Positions 27,103 through 36,146 of a stretch of 64,000 bases of DNA are shown in pieces. The DNA is taken from contig NZ_JAEAGO010000001.1 in the NCBI RefSeq assembly GCF_016464625.1, positions 1 through 64,000 of the forward strand, written 5' to 3'. Source of the DNA: Penaeicola halotolerans. Lineage in GTDB: Bacteria; Bacteroidota; Bacteroidia; Cytophagales; Cyclobacteriaceae. Position 1 is the first letter of the stretch, and each line of letters begins with the position of its first letter. A program made the position numbers and the translations under genes. The notes beneath the pieces are model-generated. The model worked only from the letters and a program-made list of their open reading frames with translations, was not told where the DNA came from and made no database searches.

Positions 27103-29337
27103 CTATTTATTCAAAGTGAATTTTGACTCAATTACATCTCTTGAGTTTCCTCCTACGAAGATTTTAAACTCACCAGCCTCTGCTTTGAAATCCATAGAAG
27201 CAGTGTAAAAGGCTAGATCTTGCTCAGTGATGGTGAAGGTGATACTTTTCGTTTCCCCACTATTTAGCGCTATTTTTTGAAATCCTTTAAGCTCTTTGAC
27301 AGGGCGAGTTACAGATCCTACTAAATCCTGTATATACAATTGCACTACCTCTTCTCCATCAAGATCACCTGTATTTGTGATATCTACTATGACTTTTAAG
27401 GAATCATTTATATTGATTTTATCAGCACTTAGTTTAAGGTTATTATACTCGAATGAAGTATAGCTTAGACCAAATCCAAAAGGATAAAGAGGATCATTTG
27501 AGACATCTAGATATTTTGATGTATACTTCTCATCTGTCATTGGTCGCCCTGTATTTTTGTTATTATAAAAAATAGGGATTTGTCCGACATTTCTTGGGAA
27601 TGACATGGTTAGTTTTCCAGAAGGATTGTAGTCTCCAAAAAGTACGTCTGCTATTGCATGTCCAGCTTGGGTGCCTGCAAACCAAGTCTCTAAAATAGCA
27701 TCAGAACTATTGTCAAGCCATTCTATAGTGAGAGGTCTTCCATTCATCAATACTGTAACTGTAGGCTTTCCAACTTTTAGTACAGCTTCTGCTAATTCTT
27801 TTTGCACACCAGGAAGGTCTAAGTTAGACCTACTTGCTGCTTCACCACTCATCCAGTAGTTTTCACCAAGGGCAAGGATCACTACATCAGCATTTCTTGC
27901 TGCCGCAATTGCTCTATTAAACTCACTTTGATCATTGCCCTCTACGTCACTGCCATTGACTTGTATGATTTTCGTATTACTACCTAGCTTTTCTTTGATA
28001 CCTTCTAGAAGAGTGACAGCTTTGCTCCAATCTCCCGCAGCGGACCAAGAACCGATAAGATCTCTTCTATTATTACCCATTGGGCCTATAAGGGCGATAG
28101 TTTTGACATCTTTACTAATGGGTAAAACATTATCATTCTTTAAAAGAACTTGTGATGCTCTAGCGACTTCTCTCGCGCTCTCTAGATGTTCTTTAGTGAA
28201 TACTTGGCTTTGCTCTCTTTCTTTATTGGAGTAGCGATATGGATCATCAAATAACCCTAATTTAAATTTCATTCGTAGTACATTTCTAACAGCCTGATCA
28301 ATAGTCTTTTCAGACACTTTTGATTCAGAGACTAACTCTTTGAGATGATCATAATAAGCAGCTCCTTGCATGTCCATATCTACTCCAGCATTTATGGCTT
28401 GCTCAGCAGCATTTTTTAAATCAGTTGAAAAGCCATGAGCGATCATTTCATTGATAGAAGTATAATCGGTAACGACAAACCCATTAAATTTCCATTCATC
28501 TCTTAAGATATCATTCAAAAGGTATTTACTTCCTGATGCTGGGATACCATCCACCTCATTAAAAGAAGTCATAAAGGTGGCTACTCCTTCATCGAGTGCA
28601 GCTTTGAATGGGGGGAGGTAAGTCTCGCGAAGTACTCGATCAGACATATCTACTGTATTATAATCTCTTCCAGCTAAAGCAGCTCCATAAGCAGCAAAGT
28701 GCTTTGCTGTAGCAAGAATAGTATTGGTTTCTTTTAGATCACTTCCTTGAAAACCTCTAACTCGCGCTTTAGCTATGGCTGCTCCTAAGTAAGTATCTTC
28801 TCCTGATCCTTCAGAGACTCTGCCCCATCTCGGATCTCTAGAGATATCTACCATTGGTGCGAAAGTCCAATGGAGGCCTTCAGCACTTGCTTCTATTGCT
28901 GCAATTCTCGCAGCTTTCTCAATAAGTGCCAAATCCCAAGTAGAAGACTCTCCTAGAGATATCGGAAATATAGTTTTATGGCCATGAATGACATCATATC
29001 CAAAGAGTAGTGGAATACCAAGTCTTGTTTCTTCTATGGCTATCTTTTGAAGTTTAGTAGTATAATCTACTCCATAAGCATTAAAAATTGCGCCAACCTT
29101 ACCAGATTTTATGTCTTCAATATAGCCTTCACGCATAGTAGGACCAGTCACATCGTAGTCACTAGTAAAGAGCGTGAGTTGTCCGATCTTCTCATCAATC
29201 GTCATTAGGGATAGAAGAGAGTCAATTTTATTTTCTGTTTGATCTTCGAGATTACTTTGGTCAGCTCTTTCAGAGCATGAAAGAATAGTGAGTAGTATTA
29301 GGCATAAGGATAAGCCCTTTGATAGTTGATTTATCAT
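27103..29337 (-). CDS. bglX: GH3 family beta-glucosidase (BglX-like) lipoprotein
   Basis: Glycoside hydrolase of 744 residues that removes glucose from the non-reducing end of beta-glucans. It has a lipobox (LTILSC, Cys21), an N-terminal barrel with AKHFAAYGA and the nucleophile Asp291 in FVVTDYTS. A C-terminal alpha/beta sandwich and a fibronectin-III-like domain (about 630-740) follow. It lies directly after the susD terminator, so expression may need readthrough. Likely periplasmic side of the outer or inner membrane. Confidence 0.92.
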   Translation of the reverse strand: MINQLSKGLSLCLILLTILSCSERADQSNLEDQTENKIDSLLSLMTIDEKIGQLTLFTSDYDVTGPTMREGYIEDIKSGKVGAIFNAYGVDYTTKLQKIAIEETRLGIPLLFGYDVIHGHKTIFPISLGESSTWDLALIEKAARIAAIEASAEGLHWTFAPMVDISRDPRWGRVSEGSGEDTYLGAAIAKARVRGFQGSDLKETNTILATAKHFAAYGAALAGRDYNTVDMSDRVLRETYLPPFKAALDEGVATFMTSFNEVDGIPASGSKYLLNDILRDEWKFNGFVVTDYTSINEMIAHGFSTDLKNAAEQAINAGVDMDMQGAAYYDHLKELVSESKVSEKTIDQAVRNVLRMKFKLGLFDDPYRYSNKEREQSQVFTKEHLESAREVARASQVLLKNDNVLPISKDVKTIALIGPMGNNRRDLIGSWSAAGDWSKAVTLLEGIKEKLGSNTKIIQVNGSDVEGNDQSEFNRAIAAARNADVVILALGENYWMSGEAASRSNLDLPGVQKELAEAVLKVGKPTVTVLMNGRPLTIEWLDNSSDAILETWFAGTQAGHAIADVLFGDYNPSGKLTMSFPRNVGQIPIFYNNKNTGRPMTDEKYTSKYLDVSNDPLYPFGFGLSYTSFEYNNLKLSADKININDSLKVIVDITNTGDLDGEEVVQLYIQDLVGSVTRPVKELKGFQKIALNSGETKSITFTITEQDLAFYTASMDFKAEAGEFKIFVGGNSRDVIESKFTLNK

Positions 29338-29356
29338 AATAGCTAAAGACAGTGTT

Positions 29357-29400
29357 AAAAAAAGGAAACAAGACTAAGAGGCACTCTCAGTCTTGTTTCC
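29357..29400 (-). terminator. Strong hairpin terminator between susD and the enzyme genes
   Basis: On the minus strand GGAAACAAGACTGAGAG pairs with CTCTTAGTCTTGTTTCC (one wobble) around a 3-base loop, followed by seven T residues. Its place within an operon suggests partial termination that sets a high susCD to enzyme ratio. Confidence 0.88.
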
Positions 29401-29418
29401 ATTGGTTTAGGTTTGAAA

Positions 29419-30918
29419 TTAATTATATCCTGGATTTTGAGTCAAACGTCCATTACTTAAGTCGATTTCATTCTGTGGTATTGGATATACCTCATTTTTA
29501 CCTTCTTGAAAGTTAATTCCCAGATTAGCAAATATTTCAGGGGCTCTACCTTGGCGTACTATATCAAAGAATCTATGTTGCTCCATAGCTAGTTCTACTC
29601 TACGCTCATGCCAAATAGCTTCTCTGAGTTCAGTTTGGTCAGTAGTAGTGACATCTGGAAGAATAGTATCATCTCCCTGTCTGGCTCTTTCTCTCACTAG
29701 GTTAAGGTATCTCAATGCATCAGTTGAATTATTTAACTCATTTGCGGCTTCCGCTGCGATAAGTAAGACATCTGCGTATCTAAGGATTCTGATATTAGCA
29801 CCTGAATTACCATTCCCTCCCACAGGCTGTACTGGGAGATAGGCTTTTTTACTAAACTTAGCATCAGCAGGCATACCTTGCCCAGCTACTACTACCGAGC
29901 CATCAGGAAGGGTCTCACCATTAAAGATAATAGTAGCTTCTCTTCTTGGGTCGCCAGGCTCATATGCATTTGCTAGGTCATTTGAAGGACTATTGAACCC
30001 CCAACCTCTGTTTGGATTTCCTCGGATACCTTGTACCTCATTGTATTGGCTACCTCCACCGCCTTGCTCAAGAGCCGCTGTAGAAACTTCAAATACTGAC
30101 TCTGATGAATGCTCTCCAGCTTGCCTGAAGATCTCCAAGTAATCTGGATAAAGGGCATACTCTCCAGAGTTGATGACTAATTCTGCATAGTCAAAGGCAT
30201 TTTGAAAGTCATTTTGGAAAAGATGTACCTTAGCTAATAAGCCGTTGGCAGCTCCAGAGGTAACGCGACCGAGATCTGATGCTGCATATTGAGATTTAGC
30301 GGGTAGATTTTCAGCTGCAAACTCAAGGTCTGCTTCAATAAAATCATAAATAGTCTCTTTAGGCACTCGCTCTTGGAAATACTCATTTGGATTGAGATTT
30401 CTATCTACCAAAGGAAGGTCTCCAAACGCCCTAACAAGGAAGAAATAGAAATAGCCTCTCATGAATCTATTTTCTGCAATGAGTCTATTTTTCAATACTG
30501 GGTCGATATCGGTTACATTTTCAATACCAGCAATCGCTTGATTAGCTCTGAATATTCCTTGAAAATAGCCATTCCAGATGCCATTTGGTGCAGTATTATT
30601 TGCATCAAATGTGAAGTCATTGATGTCTTGTAAAAATGCAGCATCCCCAGGTACAGAACCTTTTTCAGCGTCATCTGAAGCAATATCCGTAACTCCTATG
30701 TAGCTAAATACATGCACATTGAATGATCTCAAGATACTGTAAGTAGCATTAGTAGCTTGTTCGGCATGTTCAGCAGTTTGAAAGAAGCTGTCTTGTGTGA
30801 GCTGACCTTTTGGGGTTTTATCCAAAAAGTCTTCGCATGAAGTTGATAGCGTAAGCACTGCTGCCAAGCTAACTACTTGAAATATGCGATGATATCTTTT
30901 ATTGATTAAATTTTTCAT
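29419..30918 (-). CDS. susD: SusD/RagB-family surface glycan-binding lipoprotein
   Basis: Outer-membrane lipoprotein of 499 residues that caps the SusC channel and binds glycan. The lipobox is LSTSC (Cys28) and is followed by the hallmark EDFLDKTPKGQ. TPR-like helices and the conserved C-terminal ELAMEQHRFFDIVRQG segment are also present. It starts 23 bases after susC. Confidence 0.95.
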   Translation of the reverse strand: MKNLINKRYHRIFQVVSLAAVLTLSTSCEDFLDKTPKGQLTQDSFFQTAEHAEQATNATYSILRSFNVHVFSYIGVTDIASDDAEKGSVPGDAAFLQDINDFTFDANNTAPNGIWNGYFQGIFRANQAIAGIENVTDIDPVLKNRLIAENRFMRGYFYFFLVRAFGDLPLVDRNLNPNEYFQERVPKETIYDFIEADLEFAAENLPAKSQYAASDLGRVTSGAANGLLAKVHLFQNDFQNAFDYAELVINSGEYALYPDYLEIFRQAGEHSSESVFEVSTAALEQGGGGSQYNEVQGIRGNPNRGWGFNSPSNDLANAYEPGDPRREATIIFNGETLPDGSVVVAGQGMPADAKFSKKAYLPVQPVGGNGNSGANIRILRYADVLLIAAEAANELNNSTDALRYLNLVRERARQGDDTILPDVTTTDQTELREAIWHERRVELAMEQHRFFDIVRQGRAPEIFANLGINFQEGKNEVYPIPQNEIDLSNGRLTQNPGYN

Positions 30919-30941
30919 TTTTTTTTGATGATTTTGGATAA

Positions 30942-33900
30942 TTAGAAATTGGCTGTCACGCCTAGTGTAAATGTTCTTGCAATTGGATAAATGCCTGAAT
31001 CTATGGCATTACCTAATACATTTCCTCCTCCAATTTCTGGAGTATATCCGCTGTACTCACTGATAGTAAATACATTTGTTCCACTTACATAAACTCTAAG
31101 TTTATCTACTTTTATTTTCTCCAAGGTGCTGATTGGAAGTGTATACCCAAGCTGGATGTTTCTTAATCTTAAGTAAGATCCGTCTTCAATAAATCTTTCA
31201 GACACTAAGTAATTATGACCCCCATTAGTTACTCTAGGCTCTGTATTACTTGTGCCCTCACCTGTCCATCTGTCTAAATAAGAGGATTCAAAATTGTAAG
31301 TATTGAATCTGGTTTGCTTCTTAGCGTTATAGATTTCATTACCAAGTGTACCATTGAAATCAGCTGAGAGATCGAAACCTTTGTAGGCAAAGCTAAAGTT
31401 GAATCCAAAGATGAAGTCTGGGATAGGAGAGCCTATTTTGGTTCTATCTTGGTCATTGATCACCCCGTCACCGTTGACATCTCTATATCTAAAATCCCCA
31501 GGCACTTCTCCACCTCTTTTAGGAATACTAGCATCATTGATTTCTTGTTGATTTTGGAATATGCCATCAATCTGATATCCGTAGAAATATCCAATAGACT
31601 GCCCAACAACTGTACGACCAACCAGAAATCCATTAATTCCGGCCGCTCCACCTAATAATTGTTCATTTCCTCCTCCTAAACTCAGGACATTATTTGAAAC
31701 AGTCGAAGCCACTACTCCAAATGAGTAGTCTAGATCACCTTTTCGATCTCTCCAGTTTAATGTCAGGTCAACACCTGAGTTTTCTACGCTAGCTGCATTC
31801 ACTGTCGGATTATTAGCAGATCCTACATAAGCAGGAATTGGCACACCTATTAAAATGTCGTTAGTTTTTCTGTAGTAATAGTCAACTTCACCAGTAAGTC
31901 TATTATCAAACATTCCAAACTCGAGACCCACGTCAAATTGCTCAGTTTCTTCCCATCTGATTTGAGGATTAGCTAATCCAATGATAGTTGCACCAAATAT
32001 CAAGTCTTCATCGACACCAAAAATGGCATTTTGATTACCGCTCACAACTGGTATGGCCGGATAGTTACCGATACGATCATTTCCAATTACACCATAGCTA
32101 GATCTGATTTTTAGATCTGATAGGAAGTTTGATTGTTGTAAAAACCCTTCTTCTATCAGTCTCCAACCAGCGGCTATCGAAGGAAAATATCCATATCTAT
32201 TTTCTCTACCAAATCTAGAAGAACCATCCGCTCTTAAAGTAGCAGTCAAGAGATACTTATCTTTAAAAGTATAGTTAGCTCTCGCTAAATATGAAATCAT
32301 TGACCAGTCTCCCGCTCCATTGAAGTTGGTTTGTGTTGCCGCATCACCTGCGCTCAAATACCACAATGCTGGGTCGTTACTTGGTAGATTCAGTCTACTT
32401 CCTCCTATATTTTCAGTATAGAAATCCTGCGTAGTGATACCTGCAAGCACATTTAATCTATGATCACCCCATTCCTTATCATAAGTGAGTGTATTTTCCC
32501 AAAGTACATTGATAGTTCTAAATGAGCTTACATTGAGAGAGTTGTTAAGGTTTTGCTGCAATGGAGATACAAAATATACAGGGGTAAAATTTCTTGATTG
32601 ACCATTTGAGAAATCAAGACCGAAGCTTGATCTAAAGCTAAAGTTCTTCAATAGCTTGATATCCATATAAGCATTACCTACCGCTCTGTAGCCTAGATTT
32701 TCATTGTTTGAGTTGTATTCAAATGATGCTAGTGGATTTCCTACTGGAGATGTATCACTATATGAGCCATCAGGATTTCTTGGACTGATCGTTGGATATG
32801 CTTGATAGGCATTGCTGATCACTCCTGGGGCATCTTGCCTAGTAGTATAGATTAAGCTCATATTATGTCCAAAAGTGACGTTTTCAGACATTTTATAGCT
32901 ATTATTTAGTCTTAATGTAAATCTATCAAACTGAGATTCTTTGACTATGCCTTCTTGAGAGAAGTAGTTGAAGTTTAAATTATAGGTCATTTTATCACTA
33001 CCACCCCTAGCTCCGATGTTGTAGCTGGAAATTGGAGCTGTTTGAAAGATCTCGTCCTGCCAGTCAGTGCCTTCACCAAACTGGTTAGGATCATATAATG
33101 GAGGCTGACCCACATTTTGTTGAAGCTCATTATAAAGTGTAGCAAACTGGTTGGCATTTACTAAGTCGATCTTTTTCGCTAAGCTTTGTACGCCATAGTA
33201 TGAATCGAATGTGATGATATTATCTTGCCCAGCTCTACCAGATTTGGTAGTGACGATGATTACACCATTTGCACCTCTAGAACCGTAGATTGCTGTTGCT
33301 GAGGCATCTTTAAGTACTTCTACTGACTCTACATCATTTGGATTGATAAAATTGATATCATCAAGTAGCATTCCGTCAACTACAAAGAGTGGGTTAGCAT
33401 TGTTTAGTGTACCAATACCTCTAATTCGAACGGTTGATCCAGCGCCAGGTGCTCCCGAGTTTGCAGTTACATTAACCCCTGAAACTCGCCCTTGTAGTGC
33501 TTGTTCTACCGATGGGGTAGGTATTCTAGTGATTTCTTCAGCTTTCACACTAGAGATTGAGCCTGTTAGGTCACTCTTTCTTTGGGTACCATAGCCCACT
33601 ACCACTACTTCTTCAAGTAACTCTAAATCTTCTCTGAGAGTGATATTGATGGTGCTTCTATTTCCTACTGTCTCTTCTACAGTGGTGAAGCCAATAAAAG
33701 TAAAAACCAGTATTGAAGAGCCATCCTTCACATTTAGACGGTACTGACCATCTAAATCAGTCGTAGCACCATTATTGGTGCCTTTTTCTCTGATATTGAC
33801 ACCTGGTATAGGCTCTCCATCAGATCCAATGACTTGTCCAGTGACATTAACTTGTGCCATAGCGACTACGCTTGAGAGCATCATCATAAAAAGGAGCATC

Positions 33901-33968
33901 ACTACGCTCAGCCTTTTAGTATGCCATAGCACGTTTGCTGTGTTTTTTTTGGGTAGATTTTTTGACAT
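30942..33968 (-). CDS. susC: SusC/RagA-family TonB-linked outer-membrane transporter
   Basis: TonB-dependent importer of oligosaccharides, 1008 residues. The order is signal peptide (to about 39), a CarboxypepD_reg-like domain (VNVTGQVIGSDGEPIPGVNI), a TonB box region, the plug (VVVGYGTQRKSDLTGSISSV, then LFVVDG) and a C-terminal 22-strand barrel ending in Phe (TLGVTANF). It is paired with susD. The leader region upstream lacks a clear TAnnTTTG element, so it probably needs an activator. Confidence 0.96.
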   Translation of the reverse strand: MSKNLPKKNTANVLWHTKRLSVVMLLFMMMLSSVVAMAQVNVTGQVIGSDGEPIPGVNIREKGTNNGATTDLDGQYRLNVKDGSSILVFTFIGFTTVEETVGNRSTINITLREDLELLEEVVVVGYGTQRKSDLTGSISSVKAEEITRIPTPSVEQALQGRVSGVNVTANSGAPGAGSTVRIRGIGTLNNANPLFVVDGMLLDDINFINPNDVESVEVLKDASATAIYGSRGANGVIIVTTKSGRAGQDNIITFDSYYGVQSLAKKIDLVNANQFATLYNELQQNVGQPPLYDPNQFGEGTDWQDEIFQTAPISSYNIGARGGSDKMTYNLNFNYFSQEGIVKESQFDRFTLRLNNSYKMSENVTFGHNMSLIYTTRQDAPGVISNAYQAYPTISPRNPDGSYSDTSPVGNPLASFEYNSNNENLGYRAVGNAYMDIKLLKNFSFRSSFGLDFSNGQSRNFTPVYFVSPLQQNLNNSLNVSSFRTINVLWENTLTYDKEWGDHRLNVLAGITTQDFYTENIGGSRLNLPSNDPALWYLSAGDAATQTNFNGAGDWSMISYLARANYTFKDKYLLTATLRADGSSRFGRENRYGYFPSIAAGWRLIEEGFLQQSNFLSDLKIRSSYGVIGNDRIGNYPAIPVVSGNQNAIFGVDEDLIFGATIIGLANPQIRWEETEQFDVGLEFGMFDNRLTGEVDYYYRKTNDILIGVPIPAYVGSANNPTVNAASVENSGVDLTLNWRDRKGDLDYSFGVVASTVSNNVLSLGGGNEQLLGGAAGINGFLVGRTVVGQSIGYFYGYQIDGIFQNQQEINDASIPKRGGEVPGDFRYRDVNGDGVINDQDRTKIGSPIPDFIFGFNFSFAYKGFDLSADFNGTLGNEIYNAKKQTRFNTYNFESSYLDRWTGEGTSNTEPRVTNGGHNYLVSERFIEDGSYLRLRNIQLGYTLPISTLEKIKVDKLRVYVSGTNVFTISEYSGYTPEIGGGNVLGNAIDSGIYPIARTFTLGVTANF

Positions 33969-34280
33969 CTTAATTTAGGTTTATGTTAACTTTTCTCGAT
34001 TACCAAATAATATTTCAATCGATTGCATGATATGCTTCATGCTTTGGAATTTTACATTTAACCAAGAATGCCTGCAAGAAAAATTTAGGAAGAAATTTAT
34101 TTAAGCCTCTTAAAAAGGTTGAAAATTCAACGCATTTATTTCGCCTTAGTATCAGTAAAAAATAGGCCTGATTTAAAATCAAATGGGTGACGAGCGTATT
34201 TTGTTGCGCTTTAAAAACAATTTATTAATCCCTTTAAGAAATAGGAGCAATACAGAAGTATGGTTAGAAGATTGTTTGGT
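33969..34280. promoter_or_regulatory. Promoter region of susC operon (312 bases, no gene)
   Basis: Non-coding gap between the regulator gene and susC, both on the minus strand. I see no canonical TAnnTTTG element on the minus strand. The main structure is the inverted repeat GTTGAA-AA-TTCAAC at 34118-34131, a candidate operator for the adjacent zinc-ribbon regulator. No terminator with a T-run is seen after the regulator gene. Confidence 0.45.
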
Positions 34281-36140
34281 TTATTCATCAAGGATGATAT
34301 TTTTCCATTGATGCTTTTCTTTTGATAATCCTGTGATTTTTTCCTCGATTTTCTTTTTAAAGTTCCAAACCGTATTTCTTCTAAGGTTAAGCATTTCGGA
34401 GAGTGAATCTAAAGTTTGCTTATCTGTTTCCGCGATAACTGTATAAGCAAGATAAAATGCTTTTTCTAGAGGGAATTTGATGCCATGAAATATAGTGCCT
34501 GAAGTCGCTGATTCTATATAGCCACATTTGGTACATCTTTTAGAGAAGAGCTTCGGCCCATTGGATCCTTTTCTATTATTGCAATTTTTACATCTGAAGT
34601 TGCCTTCTGACCATTTAAATTCTTCTAAATACCTCAGGCAAGCTAATTTGTCTGGGAAAATATTCTTAAACTCATCAAATGAAAGAGACTTGTTTGTTAG
34701 TCTAGCTTGAAGTGACTCTTTAAAATTACTCTTTAGTTTATAATTGTCCTTATCGAGTAGCGCATTCATTCGTTGAATTTCACCATCAAGCTCTATCAGC
34801 CTTTGATTAGAAGCTATCAATTCTTTTGATTTCTCTTCTAGAGCCTTAGTCCTTTGAGAAACCTTTTCTTCCAGCTCTCTATTGACTTTTTCTTTCAACT
34901 GAACATTAATTTCATGCTCCTTTAAAATTCTTTTCCATGCCTTATCTCTATTTTGCTTGAGTATTCGAATTCTATCACCCAAGGCAAAAGCTAAGAAAAG
35001 CATCTCAAGTAAGAATGCAATATGTAAGCTGTAGTATAGGATAGTAGAGAATGGAACAAGGCCAAGATTTAGCAATGCTTTGATAATAAAACCGATGAAT
35101 AAGAATCCATAAGCGATCACAAAGAATCGAGCTATCTTGTAGCCAGTACTTAAAATGTGAATTCCAACATAGAAAATGATGAAAAATGGGATAGTGTCTA
35201 TTGGGCTTACTTCAAACATTCTTTGATTAAGTGTCAGACCAATCAGAAAATAGACTGTCTTAAATGCTAAAGCTCCCCAAAGTAGATAGTAAAGTTTCTT
35301 AGATTTGAATTTGACATTTAGAAACCTAAAGGAGAAGAGAACTGCCCAAATCACAATCATAAAACTGAATATACCATAGGCTATCTGATTCCATTTTGGA
35401 CTGTTGGGCCATAAGTATTGATAGGCAATACCATCCACACACATAGCATAGATCCCTACACTCAAAAGGTAGAATATGTAGTAGAGGTACTTAACTTCTC
35501 GGATAGCGAAGTAAACTAAGAGATTGTACAAAGCTAATATGAGAATCATCCCATAGAAGATACCGTAAATGAAGTATTCATTAAGGGCATAATAGACAAA
35601 TCTATTCAAAGATCTTACAGTCAGTCTAATGTCAGCTTTTTGTGAGGACCTCACCTTAAAATAATAAGTATCTACTCCTGTAAGATCATTATCTATGATT
35701 AATTCAAAATTTTTGTGTTGAAGTGATCTTTCTTTAAAAGGCTTAGCATCACCGAGATGGTAGATTTTGTAGGTACTGTCTTTTTGAGGGGCAAATGCTA
35801 TAATCTCATCAATCGTCTGATCAAAAAACTCAATAAGCCATACTTTTTGAGAATTAGGGTTTTTTTCAATATTTAATTTTATCCAATAGGTGTTTTTTTC
35901 CCGAAAATCAGCATTTGTGAAGGTGGAGTCAATTTTGAAATTGCCTTTAAAATCTAAAGATGAAATCTCTTCGAATTTTAACGCATTTGTTGTGTCTTCA
36001 AAAAATAGAAGAGATGATATCGGTAGAATTCTTTCATCTAGTCGATCATCGATTTGTATTATAGCATCTTTTGTCTGACCTGTTGATAGCTTTGACAAGA
36101 AAAGCAATAAAACTAAACACAAATTGAATCTCCTGCTCAT
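34281..36140 (-). CDS. Membrane sensor-regulator: 7TMR-DISM fused to IS1595-type zinc ribbon and HTH
   Basis: The 619-residue protein has a signal peptide (about 1-21) and a periplasmic DISMED2-like beta domain (about 35-175, often carbohydrate-binding-like). Seven or more membrane segments (about 188-390) and a cytoplasmic coiled coil (about 395-480) follow. The C-terminal module (about 490-600) has zinc-ribbon Cys517, Cys520, Cys536 and Cys539, TSGTIFHGIKFPLEKAF and a helix-turn-helix (LSEMLNLRRNTVWNFKKKI). That module closely follows the Zn_Tnp_IS1595 transposase DNA-binding region, but no DDE catalytic domain follows. It starts 6 bases after the GH144-like copy B gene and lies upstream of susC, so I infer it senses the glycan and controls the locus. 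Confidence 0.8.
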   Translation of the reverse strand: MSRRFNLCLVLLLFLSKLSTGQTKDAIIQIDDRLDERILPISSLLFFEDTTNALKFEEISSLDFKGNFKIDSTFTNADFREKNTYWIKLNIEKNPNSQKVWLIEFFDQTIDEIIAFAPQKDSTYKIYHLGDAKPFKERSLQHKNFELIIDNDLTGVDTYYFKVRSSQKADIRLTVRSLNRFVYYALNEYFIYGIFYGMILILALYNLLVYFAIREVKYLYYIFYLLSVGIYAMCVDGIAYQYLWPNSPKWNQIAYGIFSFMIVIWAVLFSFRFLNVKFKSKKLYYLLWGALAFKTVYFLIGLTLNQRMFEVSPIDTIPFFIIFYVGIHILSTGYKIARFFVIAYGFLFIGFIIKALLNLGLVPFSTILYYSLHIAFLLEMLFLAFALGDRIRILKQNRDKAWKRILKEHEINVQLKEKVNRELEEKVSQRTKALEEKSKELIASNQRLIELDGEIQRMNALLDKDNYKLKSNFKESLQARLTNKSLSFDEFKNIFPDKLACLRYLEEFKWSEGNFRCKNCNNRKGSNGPKLFSKRCTKCGYIESATSGTIFHGIKFPLEKAFYLAYTVIAETDKQTLDSLSEMLNLRRNTVWNFKKKIEEKITGLSKEKHQWKNIILDE

Positions 36141-36146
36141 ATCTAT

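Noticed and set aside
34281-34673. Insertion of an IS1595-family element at the end of the sensor gene
   Set aside because: The zinc ribbon is in frame with the coiled coil, no DDE domain follows, and I see no terminal inverted repeats or target duplication. A domain fusion fits better.
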